The notes: generated by a model not told the origin, from the sequence alone. A stretch of 53,673 nt of DNA from Stutzerimonas nosocomialis (GCF_005876855.1 NZ_QLAE01000034.1:1-53673), one strand, 5' to 3'; shown: positions 8,797-18,903, counted from the first letter of the stretch. Translations and numbers: made by a program.

Positions 8797-9375
8797 ACCC
8801 GTCTCACATCCCGGGCGCGGCCTGTCGGTCGACACCTGCGCTCGGTTCCACTCATCGGCCAGCAGCCCGTAGCGCAGCATGTCCTCGAACACGCCGTGCT
8901 TCTTGAACTCGCCGCGCAGGCAGCCTTCGTAGCGCATCCCCAGCTTTTCCAGCACCCGCGCCGAGGCGAGGTTACGCTTGAAGCACTCGGCCCAGATCCG
9001 TTGCAGTTTCAGGTCTGCGAAGCCGTAGGCGACCAGCGCGGCCGCCGCTTCGGTGGCATAGCCGCGGCCCCAGTGCGCCGTGCCGATCCAGTAGGCCAGC
9101 GCCGCGCGCTGATGCGTCCATGACAGCGTGGCAAAACCCATGGTGCCCAGCAGTTCTCCTTCGCGGGTGATCGCCAGCGGCATCGCCCGGCCCGAGGCGT
9201 AGAGGTCCTCGTGTATCGCGATCCAGGATTCGGCGTGGTGCAGCCCATAGGGATGCGGCAGCGTCGCGGTGGTGTCGCCGATCCGTGGGTCGTTGGCCAA
9301 CCGTTGCAGCGCCGGGGCATCGGCCAGGGTGAACGGCCTCAGGCAGAGCCTGGAAGTGGTCAGTGTCGGGAGCAT
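8773..9375 (-). CDS. RimJ/RimL-type GNAT acetyltransferase
   Basis: A 200-residue GNAT-fold protein of the ribosomal-protein-alanine acetyltransferase class. It opens TLTTSRLCLRPFTLADAPAL and contains the acetyl-CoA loop HWGRGYATEAAAALVAYGF followed by NLASARVLEKLGMRYEG, a standard RimJ-like arrangement. Homologues acetylate N-termini, antibiotics or small molecules, and this one's substrate is unknown. The C-terminal 15 or so residues extend past the usual end and overlap the 3' end of the DppA-like gene by 24 nt on the other strand. No strong ribosome-binding site is visible at the ATG, so the exact start is less certain. Confidence 0.88.
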   Translation of the reverse strand: MLPTLTTSRLCLRPFTLADAPALQRLANDPRIGDTTATLPHPYGLHHAESWIAIHEDLYASGRAMPLAITREGELLGTMGFATLSWTHQRAALAYWIGTAHWGRGYATEAAAALVAYGFADLKLQRIWAECFKRNLASARVLEKLGMRYEGCLRGEFKKHGVFEDMLRYGLLADEWNRAQVSTDRPRPGCETGSAAHRDL

Positions 9376-9545
9376 CGCGGTCCATGGAGGCGGATTCGGC
9401 CCTCTTCAATAGCACACCCCGCCTCCTGGCCACAGACAGGGTTCGTATCCGCTGGCGGCCACTGGCCGGCCGACCAGTGGCCGCGAATCTGTCATGCGCG
9501 GCACAGTCCGATGATTATCCGAAATCTGCATGGAGAGAGCCTGCG

Positions 9546-9872
9546 ATGACCCGTCCCGCCTTCATTGCGCTGGAACAGGCCCGAGGCATTGCCTCGCGCT
9601 GGGCCGAAGGTGGCGGGCCTGAGCAGGCCCAGCGTGACTTGACGGCCCTGTTCGAGGCCTGGCAACCGACCGATTCGGAGGACAAGGCGGCGTACGCGGC
9701 ACAACAGGCCCTCGAAGCGCTGCAGCGCGCCTACAACGACTGGCTGCAGCGCGGTGAGAACTGCGAGGAACTGCTCCATCAGCTGCAGTGGATCCTCGAT
9801 CCGGCACATAGCGGCGTCATGCCGGACGCTCGGCGGTCAGCGGGGGCGGCGGACAGCGTCGATCGGCCATGA
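9546..9872 (+). CDS. small protein of unknown function
   Basis: A 108-residue protein that I cannot assign to a family. It is predicted soluble and mostly helical (for example EDKAAYAAQQALEALQRAYN and LLHQLQWILDP) with no signal peptide. The start is supported by GGAGAGA 7 nt before ATG 9546; the frame is open further upstream but without a site. It lies between a divergent acetyltransferase and the chemotaxis-type fusion kinase 43 nt downstream on the same strand, so co-transcription with the kinase is possible. Confidence 0.7.
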   Translation: MTRPAFIALEQARGIASRWAEGGGPEQAQRDLTALFEAWQPTDSEDKAAYAAQQALEALQRAYNDWLQRGENCEELLHQLQWILDPAHSGVMPDARRSAGAADSVDRP

Positions 9873-9915
9873 CGCCTCAAAGAAGTAGCCAAACGCCCGG
9901 GATGTGTGAGTACAG

Positions 9916-12900
9916 ATGAAAGAGCACGCACAGCAAAAGGTGGCTTCGGCCCCGGGCGACCCGCAGGCGGTCGCCCGCAGTACGCTGAATTTTCCGGTGG
10001 TGGGGATCGGCGCTTCGGCGGGCGGCCTGCAGGCGGTCGCGCGGTTCCTGGCGCAGGTGCCCGCCGACAGCGGGATGGCGTTCGTGGTGGTGATACACCT
10101 GTCGCCCGATCACGAAAGTCACGCCGCGAGCGTGCTGCAGCGTGCCACGCCAATGCCGGTGAGCCAGGTCGTCGGCCCCACGCGGCTGGAGGCCGGGCGG
10201 GTCTACGTCATCCCGCCGGGCAAGGACCTCGTCCTCTCCGATAACCACCTGTGCCTCAGCGACCTCCCGCCGGGCGCCGGGCAACGCGCACAGATCGATA
10301 CCTTCTTCCGGACCCTGGCCGACGCGCATCGGAACCGGGCCTTCGGCATCGTTCTTTCGGGCGCCGGCAGCGACGGCTCGGTCGGCCTGGCCCGGATCAA
10401 GGAACAGGGCGGCGTGACCCTGGCGCAGCAGCCGCAGGATGCCGAGTACGCATTCATGCCCCGCTGCGCCATCGACACCGGCAAGGTCGACCTGGTGTTG
10501 CCGGTGGAGGACATGCCGCAGAAGCTGCTCGACCTCTGGACCAATGCGCACGCCATCCAGCTGCCCCTGTCGGCGGACGAACCGGTCGACGCCAAGCCCG
10601 GGCCGGGCCGCGATGACGACGAAACGGACCTGCAGGCGCTCCACAGGATCATCTCGGAGCTGAAGCAGCGTACCGGCCACGATTTTCGTCCCTACAAGCG
10701 CGCCACCGTGCTGCGGCGCATCGGGCGCCGCATGCAGGTGGTGGCCAGGCCGAACCTGCACGCCTACCTCGACTACCTGCTGCAAACGCCCGACGAGGCC
10801 CCGCTGCTGCTGAGTGACCTGCTGATCGGCGTGACCGATTTCTTCAGGGACCGGGAAGCTTTCGAAGCGCTGGAGCGCGACATCATCCCGCAGCTGTTCG
10901 CCGATGCTTCCTGCGACACGATCCGGGTGTGGTCGGCGGCCTGCTCCACCGGCGAGGAAGCCTATTCCCTGGCGATGCTGCTCTGCGAGCAGGCAGCGGT
11001 CCGAAGCGGCCGGGTGCGCCCGCGGGTGTTCGCCAGCGACATCGACGCCGCCGCCATCGCCCGCGCGCGCCGGGGCCTGTATCCCGAGGCGATCGCGGCG
11101 GACGTCACGCTGGGCCGGCTTCACCAGTATTTCACCCAGGCGGGCGAGTACTACCAGGTCCGCAACGAGATTCGCGAAAAGGTGCTGTTCACCCAGCACA
11201 ACCTGTTGCGCGACCCGCCCTTTTCCCATCAGCACCTGATCGTCTGCCGAAACCTGCTGATCTACCTGGACTGGAACATCCAGCGCGTCGTGCTGCAGAT
11301 GTTCCACTTCGCCCTGCTTCCCGGCGGTTTCCTGTTCCTGGGCAGCGCCGAATCGGCCGACGCCTGCCCCGAACTCTTCAGGGTGGTCGACAAGAAGAAC
11401 CGCATCTACCAGGCCGTAGCGGCCCCACGCGCGAAGCGTTACAGCCCGGCGTCGCGTCTTGTCGATGCGGCTCCGTCATCGGCGCAGGACGAGGCGTCGG
11501 GCTACGCCGAGATCCAGCGCTGGCTGGTCGAGCGCTTCGCGCCGCCGAGCCTGATCGTCAGCCGCGACAGCCAGATCCTGCGGATGTCCGGCGATGCCGG
11601 GCGCTATCTGCGGCCCGTCGCGGGCGAGCCCTCCCGCGAGCTGCTCAGCGCCATTCACCCGTCCCTGCGCGACGGCCTGCGCAGCGCCCTGCTCAAGGCG
11701 TTCGAGACGGACGCCAGCGTCAGCCAGACCCTGGCCGTCACCCTCGACGAGGGGCCGGTGGAGTTGGCGCTTCTGGTCCGGCCGTTCCAGCAGAGCGGCC
11801 GGACGCTGGCCGTGATCCTGTTCCAGGCGACCGCTGCCGACGACACCACGGCGGCAAGGCTTGGCAGCGAAGGCAAGCGCACCTTCGACGAAGACTTCGT
11901 CGCACAGCTGGAGCGCGAGTTGCGGGGCACGCGTGAGCAGCTGCAGAGCAGCACCGAGGGCGCTTTCCTCTCGTCCGAGGAGCTCATGGCGTCCAACGAG
12001 GAGCTGCAGGCCATCAACGAGGAGTTGCGTTCGGCCACCGAAGAACTCGAAGCCAGGCGCGAGGAGCTGCAGCTGCTCAACGAAGAACTGCAGCTGGCCA
12101 ACCAGGACCTGCGCGCTGAAATCGAACAGAGCGCCAAGATCAACGACGACCTGCGCAACCTGATCGCCTCGTCCGGGGTCGCCACGCTGTTCATCGACCG
12201 CGCGATGCGCCTCAAATGGTTCACCCCGCGCGCGACCGACCTGTTCGACCTGACCGTCGACGATACCGGCCGGCCGGTCCTCGAGGTGTCCCACAGGCTC
12301 GACTATGCCCAGATGCGGGCCGACATCGGCCAGGTCTTCGAGTCGCTCGGCCAGGTGGAGCGCGAGGTGCGCAGCGACGACGGGCGCTGCTTCATCGCAC
12401 GCCTGCTGCCCTACCGCACCCTCGAGGACCGCATCGACGGCGCGGTGCTCACGTTCATCGACATCACCGCGCGTCGCGAGGCCGAGCGCAAGCTGCACGA
12501 GGAGGAGCAGCTGATGCGGCTGGTGGCCGACAGCACCCGCGATTACGCGATCATCACCATGGACCTGCAGGGCACCGTGACCAGCTGGAACCGGGGCGCG
12601 GAGCTCACCTTCGGCTACAGCCAGGACGAAATGCTCGGCCAGTCCGCCGATGTCGTGTTCCTGCGCGAAGACCGCGAGGCCGGCGCCGCGCAGCAGGAGC
12701 GCGAGCGCGCGCTGCAGGACGGCCGCGCCGAAGACGAGCGCTGGCACTACCGCAAGGGCGGCGAGCGGTTCTACTGCAGCGGCATCGTCACCCCGCTCGG
12801 GCTGGAAGAGCCGCGGGGCTTCGTGAAGATCTGCCGCGACCTGACCATCCGCAAGCAGCAGGAACTGGCCCAGGAGACCGAACTCGAGCGCAGCCAGAGC

Positions 12901-14025
12901 CTCAGCCAGCGCAAGGACCAGTTCTTCGCGATGATTTCCCACGAGCTCAAGCATCCGCTCAACCTGGTTCAGCTCAACGCCGAGCTGCTCTCGCGGCTGC
13001 CGGTGATCAGCCGCTCGACGATGATGAGCAAATCCTGCCAGGCGATCCTCCAGGCCGTGCGCAGCCAGGCGCTGATCATCGACGACCTGCTCGAACTGAG
13101 CCGTGCCCACACCGGCAAGCTGAAGCTGACCCTGACGCCGGTGGACCTCGACCAGGTCATCGGCGAGATCATCAACGGCGTCCACAACGAGCTGCTCGAA
13201 TCGAAGCTGGAACTGGACTACGAGCCCTGCGCCGAGCCGTTCATCCTCGAGGCGGACCACACCCGCGTCGAGCAGATCATCTGGAACCTGATCAGCAATG
13301 CGCTGAAATTCACGCCCCGCGGCGGGCAGATCGGGTTGAAGCTGCAGCGCGAGGAGAACATGGTCAGGGTCGACGTGACCGACACCGGCTGCGGCATCGA
13401 CCCCGCCAACCTGCCCTACATCTTCAACGTGTTCGACCAGGCCGAAGGCCGGCCCGCCGCCCGTACCAAGGAGGGTCTGGGGATCGGCCTGGCGCTGGTC
13501 AAGGAATTGACCGAGGCCCACGGAGGGTGGGTCGAAGCGGCGTCCGAGGGGGGCGGCAAGGGCTCGCGCTTCAGCGTCTGGCTGCCCCTGCTCACCCAGA
13601 CCGCGGAACAGGAACCGACCCGGACGGACGAGAATCGGGATGGACGGCTCGGCGGCGTGCGCATCCTGCTGGTCGACGACTCCCCGGACGTGCTGGAGAC
13701 GCTGCAGATGCTGCTGGAGATCGAGGGCGCCTGGGTGCTCACCGCCAACAGCGGCCAGCAGGCGCTGGAGCTTCTGCCCCATGGACCGTTCGACCTGCTG
13801 ATCTCCGACATCGGCATGCCGGGCATGGACGGCCACCAGCTGATAGAGGCGGTGCGCAAACGCCTCGACGACCCGCCGCCCGGCATCGCCCTGACCGGCT
13901 TCGCCAGCCAGGAAGACATCAAGCGCGCCACCAGCGCGGGCTTCGCCCGCCACCTGGGCAAGCCGGTGTCCTTCGATGCCCTGATCGATGCGGCCGAAGC
14001 GGTGGTCGGGGGGCGGGAGGGCTGA
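9916..14025 (+). CDS. CheB-CheR-PAS hybrid histidine kinase with receiver
   Basis: A 1369-residue soluble multidomain protein. Order: CheB methylesterase (about 22-208; GIGASAGGL, VIHLSPDH, SGAGSDGSVG hold the Ser-His-Asp triad); CheR methyltransferase (about 238-500; SAACSTGEEAYSLAM for S-adenosylmethionine); a degenerate PAS-like region (530-640); a long coiled coil (655-750, rich in EELQ); two PAS domains (about 750-980); HisKA (1005-1070, H in ISHELKHPLN); HATPase (1115-1230, NLISNALKF); and a receiver (1250-1365, ISDIGMPGMDG). Homologues are common in Pseudomonas and Rhizobiales outside chemotaxis clusters. No chemoreceptor, CheA or CheW is nearby, so a role in classical chemotaxis is unproven; the CheB/CheR pair may act on the protein itself or on a distant receptor. 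Confidence 0.93.
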   Translation: MKEHAQQKVASAPGDPQAVARSTLNFPVVGIGASAGGLQAVARFLAQVPADSGMAFVVVIHLSPDHESHAASVLQRATPMPVSQVVGPTRLEAGRVYVIPPGKDLVLSDNHLCLSDLPPGAGQRAQIDTFFRTLADAHRNRAFGIVLSGAGSDGSVGLARIKEQGGVTLAQQPQDAEYAFMPRCAIDTGKVDLVLPVEDMPQKLLDLWTNAHAIQLPLSADEPVDAKPGPGRDDDETDLQALHRIISELKQRTGHDFRPYKRATVLRRIGRRMQVVARPNLHAYLDYLLQTPDEAPLLLSDLLIGVTDFFRDREAFEALERDIIPQLFADASCDTIRVWSAACSTGEEAYSLAMLLCEQAAVRSGRVRPRVFASDIDAAAIARARRGLYPEAIAADVTLGRLHQYFTQAGEYYQVRNEIREKVLFTQHNLLRDPPFSHQHLIVCRNLLIYLDWNIQRVVLQMFHFALLPGGFLFLGSAESADACPELFRVVDKKNRIYQAVAAPRAKRYSPASRLVDAAPSSAQDEASGYAEIQRWLVERFAPPSLIVSRDSQILRMSGDAGRYLRPVAGEPSRELLSAIHPSLRDGLRSALLKAFETDASVSQTLAVTLDEGPVELALLVRPFQQSGRTLAVILFQATAADDTTAARLGSEGKRTFDEDFVAQLERELRGTREQLQSSTEGAFLSSEELMASNEELQAINEELRSATEELEARREELQLLNEELQLANQDLRAEIEQSAKINDDLRNLIASSGVATLFIDRAMRLKWFTPRATDLFDLTVDDTGRPVLEVSHRLDYAQMRADIGQVFESLGQVEREVRSDDGRCFIARLLPYRTLEDRIDGAVLTFIDITARREAERKLHEEEQLMRLVADSTRDYAIITMDLQGTVTSWNRGAELTFGYSQDEMLGQSADVVFLREDREAGAAQQERERALQDGRAEDERWHYRKGGERFYCSGIVTPLGLEEPRGFVKICRDLTIRKQQELAQETELERSQSLSQRKDQFFAMISHELKHPLNLVQLNAELLSRLPVISRSTMMSKSCQAILQAVRSQALIIDDLLELSRAHTGKLKLTLTPVDLDQVIGEIINGVHNELLESKLELDYEPCAEPFILEADHTRVEQIIWNLISNALKFTPRGGQIGLKLQREENMVRVDVTDTGCGIDPANLPYIFNVFDQAEGRPAARTKEGLGIGLALVKELTEAHGGWVEAASEGGGKGSRFSVWLPLLTQTAEQEPTRTDENRDGRLGGVRILLVDDSPDVLETLQMLLEIEGAWVLTANSGQQALELLPHGPFDLLISDIGMPGMDGHQLIEAVRKRLDDPPPGIALTGFASQEDIKRATSAGFARHLGKPVSFDALIDAAEAVVGGREG

Positions 14026-14061
14026 GCGTTTGGTTTGGGTTCAAGGGCGGTGCGGGCTCTA

Positions 14062-14085
14062 TTCGCGGTCGAGACCGCTCCACGA
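14062..14085. repeat. REP-like palindromic element (single copy)
   Basis: TTCGCGGTCGAGACCGCTCC contains the perfect palindrome GCGGTC-GA-GACCGC (14065-14078). The core recurs in two other intergenic gaps of this window (21742 and 23041), which identifies it as a family of repetitive extragenic palindromes. It follows the hybrid-kinase stop by about 36 nt and may act as a 3'-end stabiliser. The remaining gap to 14269 holds no gene I can support. Confidence 0.7.
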
Positions 14086-14269
14086 GTGGGCTTACGGGCG
14101 TGTGGGCAAACAGACATCGCCGGTGGGTGCCCTTGAGCGCTGCGTTGCTCGCTCCCGCGTTGACCGAAAGCGTTGGGCGCCAGGCCCAGTTGCAGACGGA
14201 CAGAGGCACGTTATCCGGCGGCGCCGCGGCTTGCTACCATGCGCTACCCTCAATCCGCGATGCCTGCCG

Positions 14270-15406
14270 ATGTCCGACTTGCCCCGCTCCGCTTCCGACG
14301 CAACGCCCTCTTCCCCGCTCGACGCCCTGCTGCGGCACTTCCACCGGGTCATCGTGCCGCTGTGGCTCGGCCCCGGCTGGAACGCCCGGCTGGAGCTGCC
14401 CTACGAAGCGCTGGACGCCGAGCAGCGCCCCCTGCCCGCGCAGCGTTACCGCGCCATGGCCTGCGCGCGGCAGCTGTTCCTGTTCGCCAGCCTGATCGAC
14501 CAGCCGGACGTGCCCCAGGCGCGTGAACGCGCAGCGCGGCTGTTCGCCTCGCTGCAGCGGCACTTTTACGACGCGCACAATGGCGGCTGGTTCTACAGCA
14601 TCGACGCCGAGGGTGCTCCGCTGGACCGGCGCAAGGACCTCTACACCCACGCGTTCGTGATCTTCGCCTGCGCCCATTACCGGGCCAGGGTCGAGGACCC
14701 GCAGGCCGATAGCGTGCTGCAGGCGGCGCTGATCCTGGTGCGCGAGCGCTTCGCCGACGGCCAGGGCCTGTACGAAGCCCAGTTGGGTGAAGACTGGTCG
14801 CCGCTCGGCAGCGGTCCGCTGCAGAACCCGCTGATGCACCTGACCGAGGCCTTTCTCGCCACCCTGGCGCTGCGCGACGACGCCCTCACCCGCGACGCCC
14901 TGCTCGCGCTGGTGAATGCGATGCAGGCCCGTTTCGTCGACCCGGCCACCGGCGTGGTGCTGGAAAAGCCCCTCGGGGCGGCGGACAATTGGTTCGAACC
15001 CGGCCACCAGTTCGAATGGTTCTTCCTGCTGCACGGCTCTCCATTGCTGGCCGCCACGGCGTTGCACGCCTCGCTCGAACGCGCATTCGAGTTCGCACTC
15101 GCCCACGGGCTCGACGCGAACAGCGGCGCCGTCAGCGCGATGCTCGCCGCGGACGGCAGCCTGCTCGACGGCACCCAGCGCATCTGGGCCCAGGCCGAAT
15201 ACCTGCGCGCCCTCGCCCTGCGCGGTACCGAGCCGCAGGTGCTGAACGAACGGCTCGGCCGGTTCGCCGAGCGCTTTCTGCATGCCCGTGGCTGGCATGA
15301 GTGCCTGGACGGCCAGGGCCGCCTGAGCCGCTCCGACATGCCCTCGACCAGCCCTTACCATCTGGCGACCTGTTATCAGGGCGTCATCGCCCAGGGCCGC
15401 CGTTAA
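14270..15406 (+). CDS. AGE-family epimerase/isomerase (mannose isomerase type)
   Basis: A 378-residue (alpha/alpha)6-barrel enzyme of the N-acylglucosamine 2-epimerase family. The family signatures HLTEAFLATLAL, the catalytic-type EPGHQFEWFFLL and IWAQAEYLRALAL are visible, together with HFYDAHNGGWFYSID. Members interconvert aldoses and ketoses (mannose/fructose, sulfoquinovose) or epimerise N-acyl sugars or cellobiose. The length and the PGHxFEW motif fit a mannose-isomerase-like enzyme, but the substrate cannot be read from sequence. ATG 14270 gives a normal N-terminus; the open frame upstream runs through the REP region and is not credible. The stop codon sits inside a GC-rich hairpin. Confidence 0.88.
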   Translation: MSDLPRSASDATPSSPLDALLRHFHRVIVPLWLGPGWNARLELPYEALDAEQRPLPAQRYRAMACARQLFLFASLIDQPDVPQARERAARLFASLQRHFYDAHNGGWFYSIDAEGAPLDRRKDLYTHAFVIFACAHYRARVEDPQADSVLQAALILVRERFADGQGLYEAQLGEDWSPLGSGPLQNPLMHLTEAFLATLALRDDALTRDALLALVNAMQARFVDPATGVVLEKPLGAADNWFEPGHQFEWFFLLHGSPLLAATALHASLERAFEFALAHGLDANSGAVSAMLAADGSLLDGTQRIWAQAEYLRALALRGTEPQVLNERLGRFAERFLHARGWHECLDGQGRLSRSDMPSTSPYHLATCYQGVIAQGRR

Positions 15407-15413
15407 GCGGCCC
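15394..15413 (+). terminator. hairpin at the 3' end of the epimerase gene
   Basis: GGGCCGC, a 6-nt loop (CGTTAA), then GCGGCCC form a perfect 7-bp stem that includes the epimerase stop codon. There is no U-tract, so it may protect the 3' end rather than terminate. The rest of the 97-nt convergent gap to YedI shows nothing else. Confidence 0.38.
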
Positions 15414-15503
15414 GCACGCCCGACCGAGGACCAGCCGTTGTATCCCATGATCGGCGAGCGGCTGCTCGAAGCGCAGGCGCCGGTACCGAAGGCCGCCCCG
15501 GGC

Positions 15504-16436
<933 letters not shown>

Positions 16437-16466
16437 GGCGTATCTCTCGTTCGATGAACAATGGGG

Positions 16467-16487
16467 GCCGGCGCGGGATGCGCCGGC
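16467..16487 (-). other. GC-rich hairpin in the 5' region of yedI
   Basis: GCCGGCGC, loop GGGAT, GCGCCGGC form a perfect 8-bp stem about 30 nt before the favoured TTG start of yedI. On the yedI transcript it would lie just upstream of the ribosome-binding site. It may affect mRNA stability or translation; this is inferred from position alone. Confidence 0.4.
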
Positions 16488-16643
16488 AACATCTTGATTC
16501 ATCCAGCCGGCAGAGCGTTCCCGAGCCGCTGGGTTCGGGGGATGGACGGCTGTCGCGCCCTGCCTGGCCCGATCAGGGCGCGTTGGCGACGCACCAGCGC
16601 TTTTGTGGTCCAGATGTGCTCAGCCGTCGCAATCGAGGCCGCC

Positions 16644-16952
16644 ATGTACCAGATCCAGCTGCTCCTGCCGCTTTACGACAATGACGGTCAGGCCCTGCCC
16701 AGGGCGTTGTTCGCCGACGTGCGCGACGAGCTCGTCGAGCGTTTTGGAGGCCTTACCGCCTACACCCGGGCGCCGGCGTCGGGCGTGTGGCTCGAAGAGG
16801 GCCAGCATCCGGTCCACGACGAGTCGGTCATCTACGAAGTCATGGCCTCGACCCTGGAGCGCGACTGGTGGGCCGGCTACCGCGCGACGCTGGAGCGCCG
16901 TTTTCGCCAGGAAGAGATGGTCGTCCGGGCGCAGCAAGTCACCCTGCTCTGA
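16644..16952 (+). CDS. small protein of unknown function
   Basis: A 102-residue soluble protein beginning MYQIQLLLPLYDNDGQALP. I recognise no named domain. The N-terminal strand-like segment followed by PRALFADVRDELVERFGG and a late VIYEVMAST segment suggests a small alpha/beta fold. The frame is open further upstream, but the homologous-looking sequence begins at ATG 16644. Its 3' end faces the MFS gene with only 10 nt between the two stops. The divergent gap to yedI (16437-16643) holds the promoter region. Confidence 0.72.
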   Translation: MYQIQLLLPLYDNDGQALPRALFADVRDELVERFGGLTAYTRAPASGVWLEEGQHPVHDESVIYEVMASTLERDWWAGYRATLERRFRQEEMVVRAQQVTLL

Positions 16953-16962
16953 CGGGGCCGCG

Positions 16963-18159
16963 TCAGCCGTCGCTGCCGCCGGCCCTTCGCTGCTCCTGGC
17001 GCATCAGCACGACGATGATCAGCAATGCCGCGATCGCGGCCAGCGCCGATCCCATGAAAATGCTGCGCAGCCCGGTCCAGGCGGCGAGCACGCCCATGAT
17101 CGCGCCGGCCAGGCCCAGCGCCAGGTCGAAGAACATGGCGAACACGCTGAGCGCCGAGCTGCGGCTCGCACTGTCGACACGGGCGATCACCCCGACGCCG
17201 ATGGCGGGATACAGCAGCGCCAGGCCGGAACCGGTCAGCGCCGCCCCCGCCAGCGCCACGGCTGGCGAATTGGCCACCCACAGCGTCAGCAGACCTAGGA
17301 TCTCCACCACCAGGCAGGCGACCGCCACCGGGTATCCGCCGATCCGGTTGATGGCATTGGGGAACAACAGCCGCGTGCCGATGAAGGTGGCCGCATAGGC
17401 GGTCAGGCACCAGGCCGCGCCTTCCCATCCGCGAGCGGAGTAATACAGGGCGATGAACGAACTGATCGCGCCGTAGCCGATGGTGGCCAGCGCGAGGCCC
17501 ATGCCATGCGGCGCCACACGCCCCAGCACCTTGCCGAACGGCAGGCGCTCGCCCCGGCTGACCGGCGCCGGCTCCCTGCGCCAGGCAAGGCCCAGGCCGA
17601 GGACCGCGAGCAGCATGGTCAGCACGCCGAGGCTCCAGACACCGAGCTGGTCGGTCAGCATCACGCCCAGCGGCGCGCCGATGCCGACACCGCCATAGGC
17701 GGCAACGCCGTTCCAGGAAATGATCCGCGCCGCGCTGTCCGGCCCGAGCCGGGCGATGCCCCAGCTGATGCCGGAAATACCGACCAGGCTCTGGGTCAGT
17801 CCCAACAGCAACCGGCTCACGATCATCAGTCCAAGGCTCGCCAGGGGCCAGTGATCCAGCCACACCGCCAGGGTCAGCAGCAGGCCGCTGGCCAGGCTGA
17901 CGGCCATGCCCAGGATGACCGTCTTCTTCGCCCCCAGCTCGTCGGCCAGGCGCCCGGCCATTGGCCGGCACATCAGGGTCGCGAGGTACTGCACGCCGAT
18001 CACCACGCCGGCGACGGTGGTGCTGAATGCCAGGTCGTGATGGATGTAGCCCGGCAGCGACGCCAGCGGGATGCCGATGGAAATGAACGAGATGAAATTG
18101 AAGAGCACGAGCGAGAGGATCAGCGCGGTGTCGTTGGACGCAGGTCTGGCAGAACTCAT
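16963..18159 (-). CDS. MFS transporter, YhhS/YfcJ-like
   Basis: A 398-residue major facilitator with about 12 hydrophobic segments. The cytoplasmic loop between helices 2 and 3 has the MFS motif GRLADELGAKKTVILG preceded by CRPMA. The overall pattern (FISIGIPLASLPGYIHHDLAF, VGISGISWGIARLGP) resembles the YhhS/YfcJ subfamily of drug- or sugar-efflux carriers. The substrate is unknown. It is transcribed alone, away from the 744-bp gap at 18160-18903, and converges on the small unknown gene to its left. Confidence 0.88.
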   Translation of the reverse strand: MSSARPASNDTALILSLVLFNFISFISIGIPLASLPGYIHHDLAFSTTVAGVVIGVQYLATLMCRPMAGRLADELGAKKTVILGMAVSLASGLLLTLAVWLDHWPLASLGLMIVSRLLLGLTQSLVGISGISWGIARLGPDSAARIISWNGVAAYGGVGIGAPLGVMLTDQLGVWSLGVLTMLLAVLGLGLAWRREPAPVSRGERLPFGKVLGRVAPHGMGLALATIGYGAISSFIALYYSARGWEGAAWCLTAYAATFIGTRLLFPNAINRIGGYPVAVACLVVEILGLLTLWVANSPAVALAGAALTGSGLALLYPAIGVGVIARVDSASRSSALSVFAMFFDLALGLAGAIMGVLAAWTGLRSIFMGSALAAIAALLIIVVLMRQEQRRAGGSDG

Positions 18160-18903
18160 CGAAGCGCCTTGCAGAAAGTGATCGGGAGCCGGCGCCCTAT
18201 GCCGCCGTGAGCGCAGGGCATCGGGGTGTCGGCCGCGAGGTGCCGTGTCCGTCGACCCGGACCGGACGGCGCACGGATAGACAGACGATGCCGCAGGGAG
18301 CGGTCACTTCCCTCCCCGGCTCGGCGTCAGCTCGCGGAGCGGTAATCGGCGGTTGGAAACTGACTCATCGGTCTGCGGCCACTCCGAACGATACTCTTTT
18401 AAACGAAGCGGCAATAGGTCCAAGCGAAACGGTAATAGCGAAGCGAACACTGGAATGACGCTGTTTCCAGACACTTTTGAAACTACGGTAACTGTGGTTT
18501 TGCTGACCGTTGAACGAAACGGCATATCTTCCATTCGTCGGACACCAGGCAATCGGAGGGAACTATCGACAAGATCTGTTCGCTATAATCGGCGCCGCGA
18601 AGAGACATGAAACTTCTCCAAGCCAGCTAAACCCCGGGTCCGGCCTTTCAGGCCGACCGACTTCGGCCAGCCGCCCATTTGCAACCGCACCGATTCCAGT
18701 GCGCATGGCGGCAGGCCCCAGCGAGACGGCCTCTACGGAGCCTTCGTCGCCAATCGACACGCAGCTCCTCCGCACGCAGCTCACCGCTCGTCGCCCATAT
18801 CGGGAGAAATCCATCGCGCGCTCAAGATACGCAGCGACAGGCCGACGTGTTTAAACGTGGCTCACAGCCAGATATCCAACGGCATAATCGTCAGGTAGTA
18901 ATT
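18160..18903. other. 744-bp gene-poor stretch with degenerate direct repeats
   Basis: No confident gene lies here. The part from about 18350 is visibly more A/T-rich than its flanks. Three adjacent degenerate repeats start at 18401 (AAACGAAGCGGCAATAGG), 18422 (AAGCGAAACGGTAATAGC) and 18441 (AAGCGAACACTGGAATGAC), and a fourth copy of the core lies at 18513 (AACGAAACGGCATAT). A TATAAT is at 18584-18589, without a well-spaced -35. A bulged GGCC hairpin lies at about 18639-18662. Short open frames here lack codon bias. The stretch may be a divergent control region for the MFS gene and the ClpP-like gene, the remains of a lost gene, or an untranslated RNA. Confidence 0.5.

Noticed and set aside
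11476-13953. 825-codon open frame on the minus strand
   Set aside because: Antisense to the CheB-CheR-kinase fusion whose kinase and receiver motifs cover the same bases; no domain in the antisense product.
12216-14495. 759-codon plus-strand open frame overlapping the hybrid kinase and the epimerase start
   Set aside because: Alternate-frame shadow, rich in Arg/Pro/Ala with no domain; the kinase frame has conserved motifs over the same region.
18563-18600. TATAAT at 18584 as a promoter for the ClpP-like gene
   Set aside because: No -35 at an acceptable distance (TCGACA is only 12 nt upstream), so I do not call it a promoter.
18510-18854. 114-codon open frame in the 744-bp gap
   Set aside because: No ribosome-binding site, weak codon bias and no recognisable family; kept only as part of the gap description.
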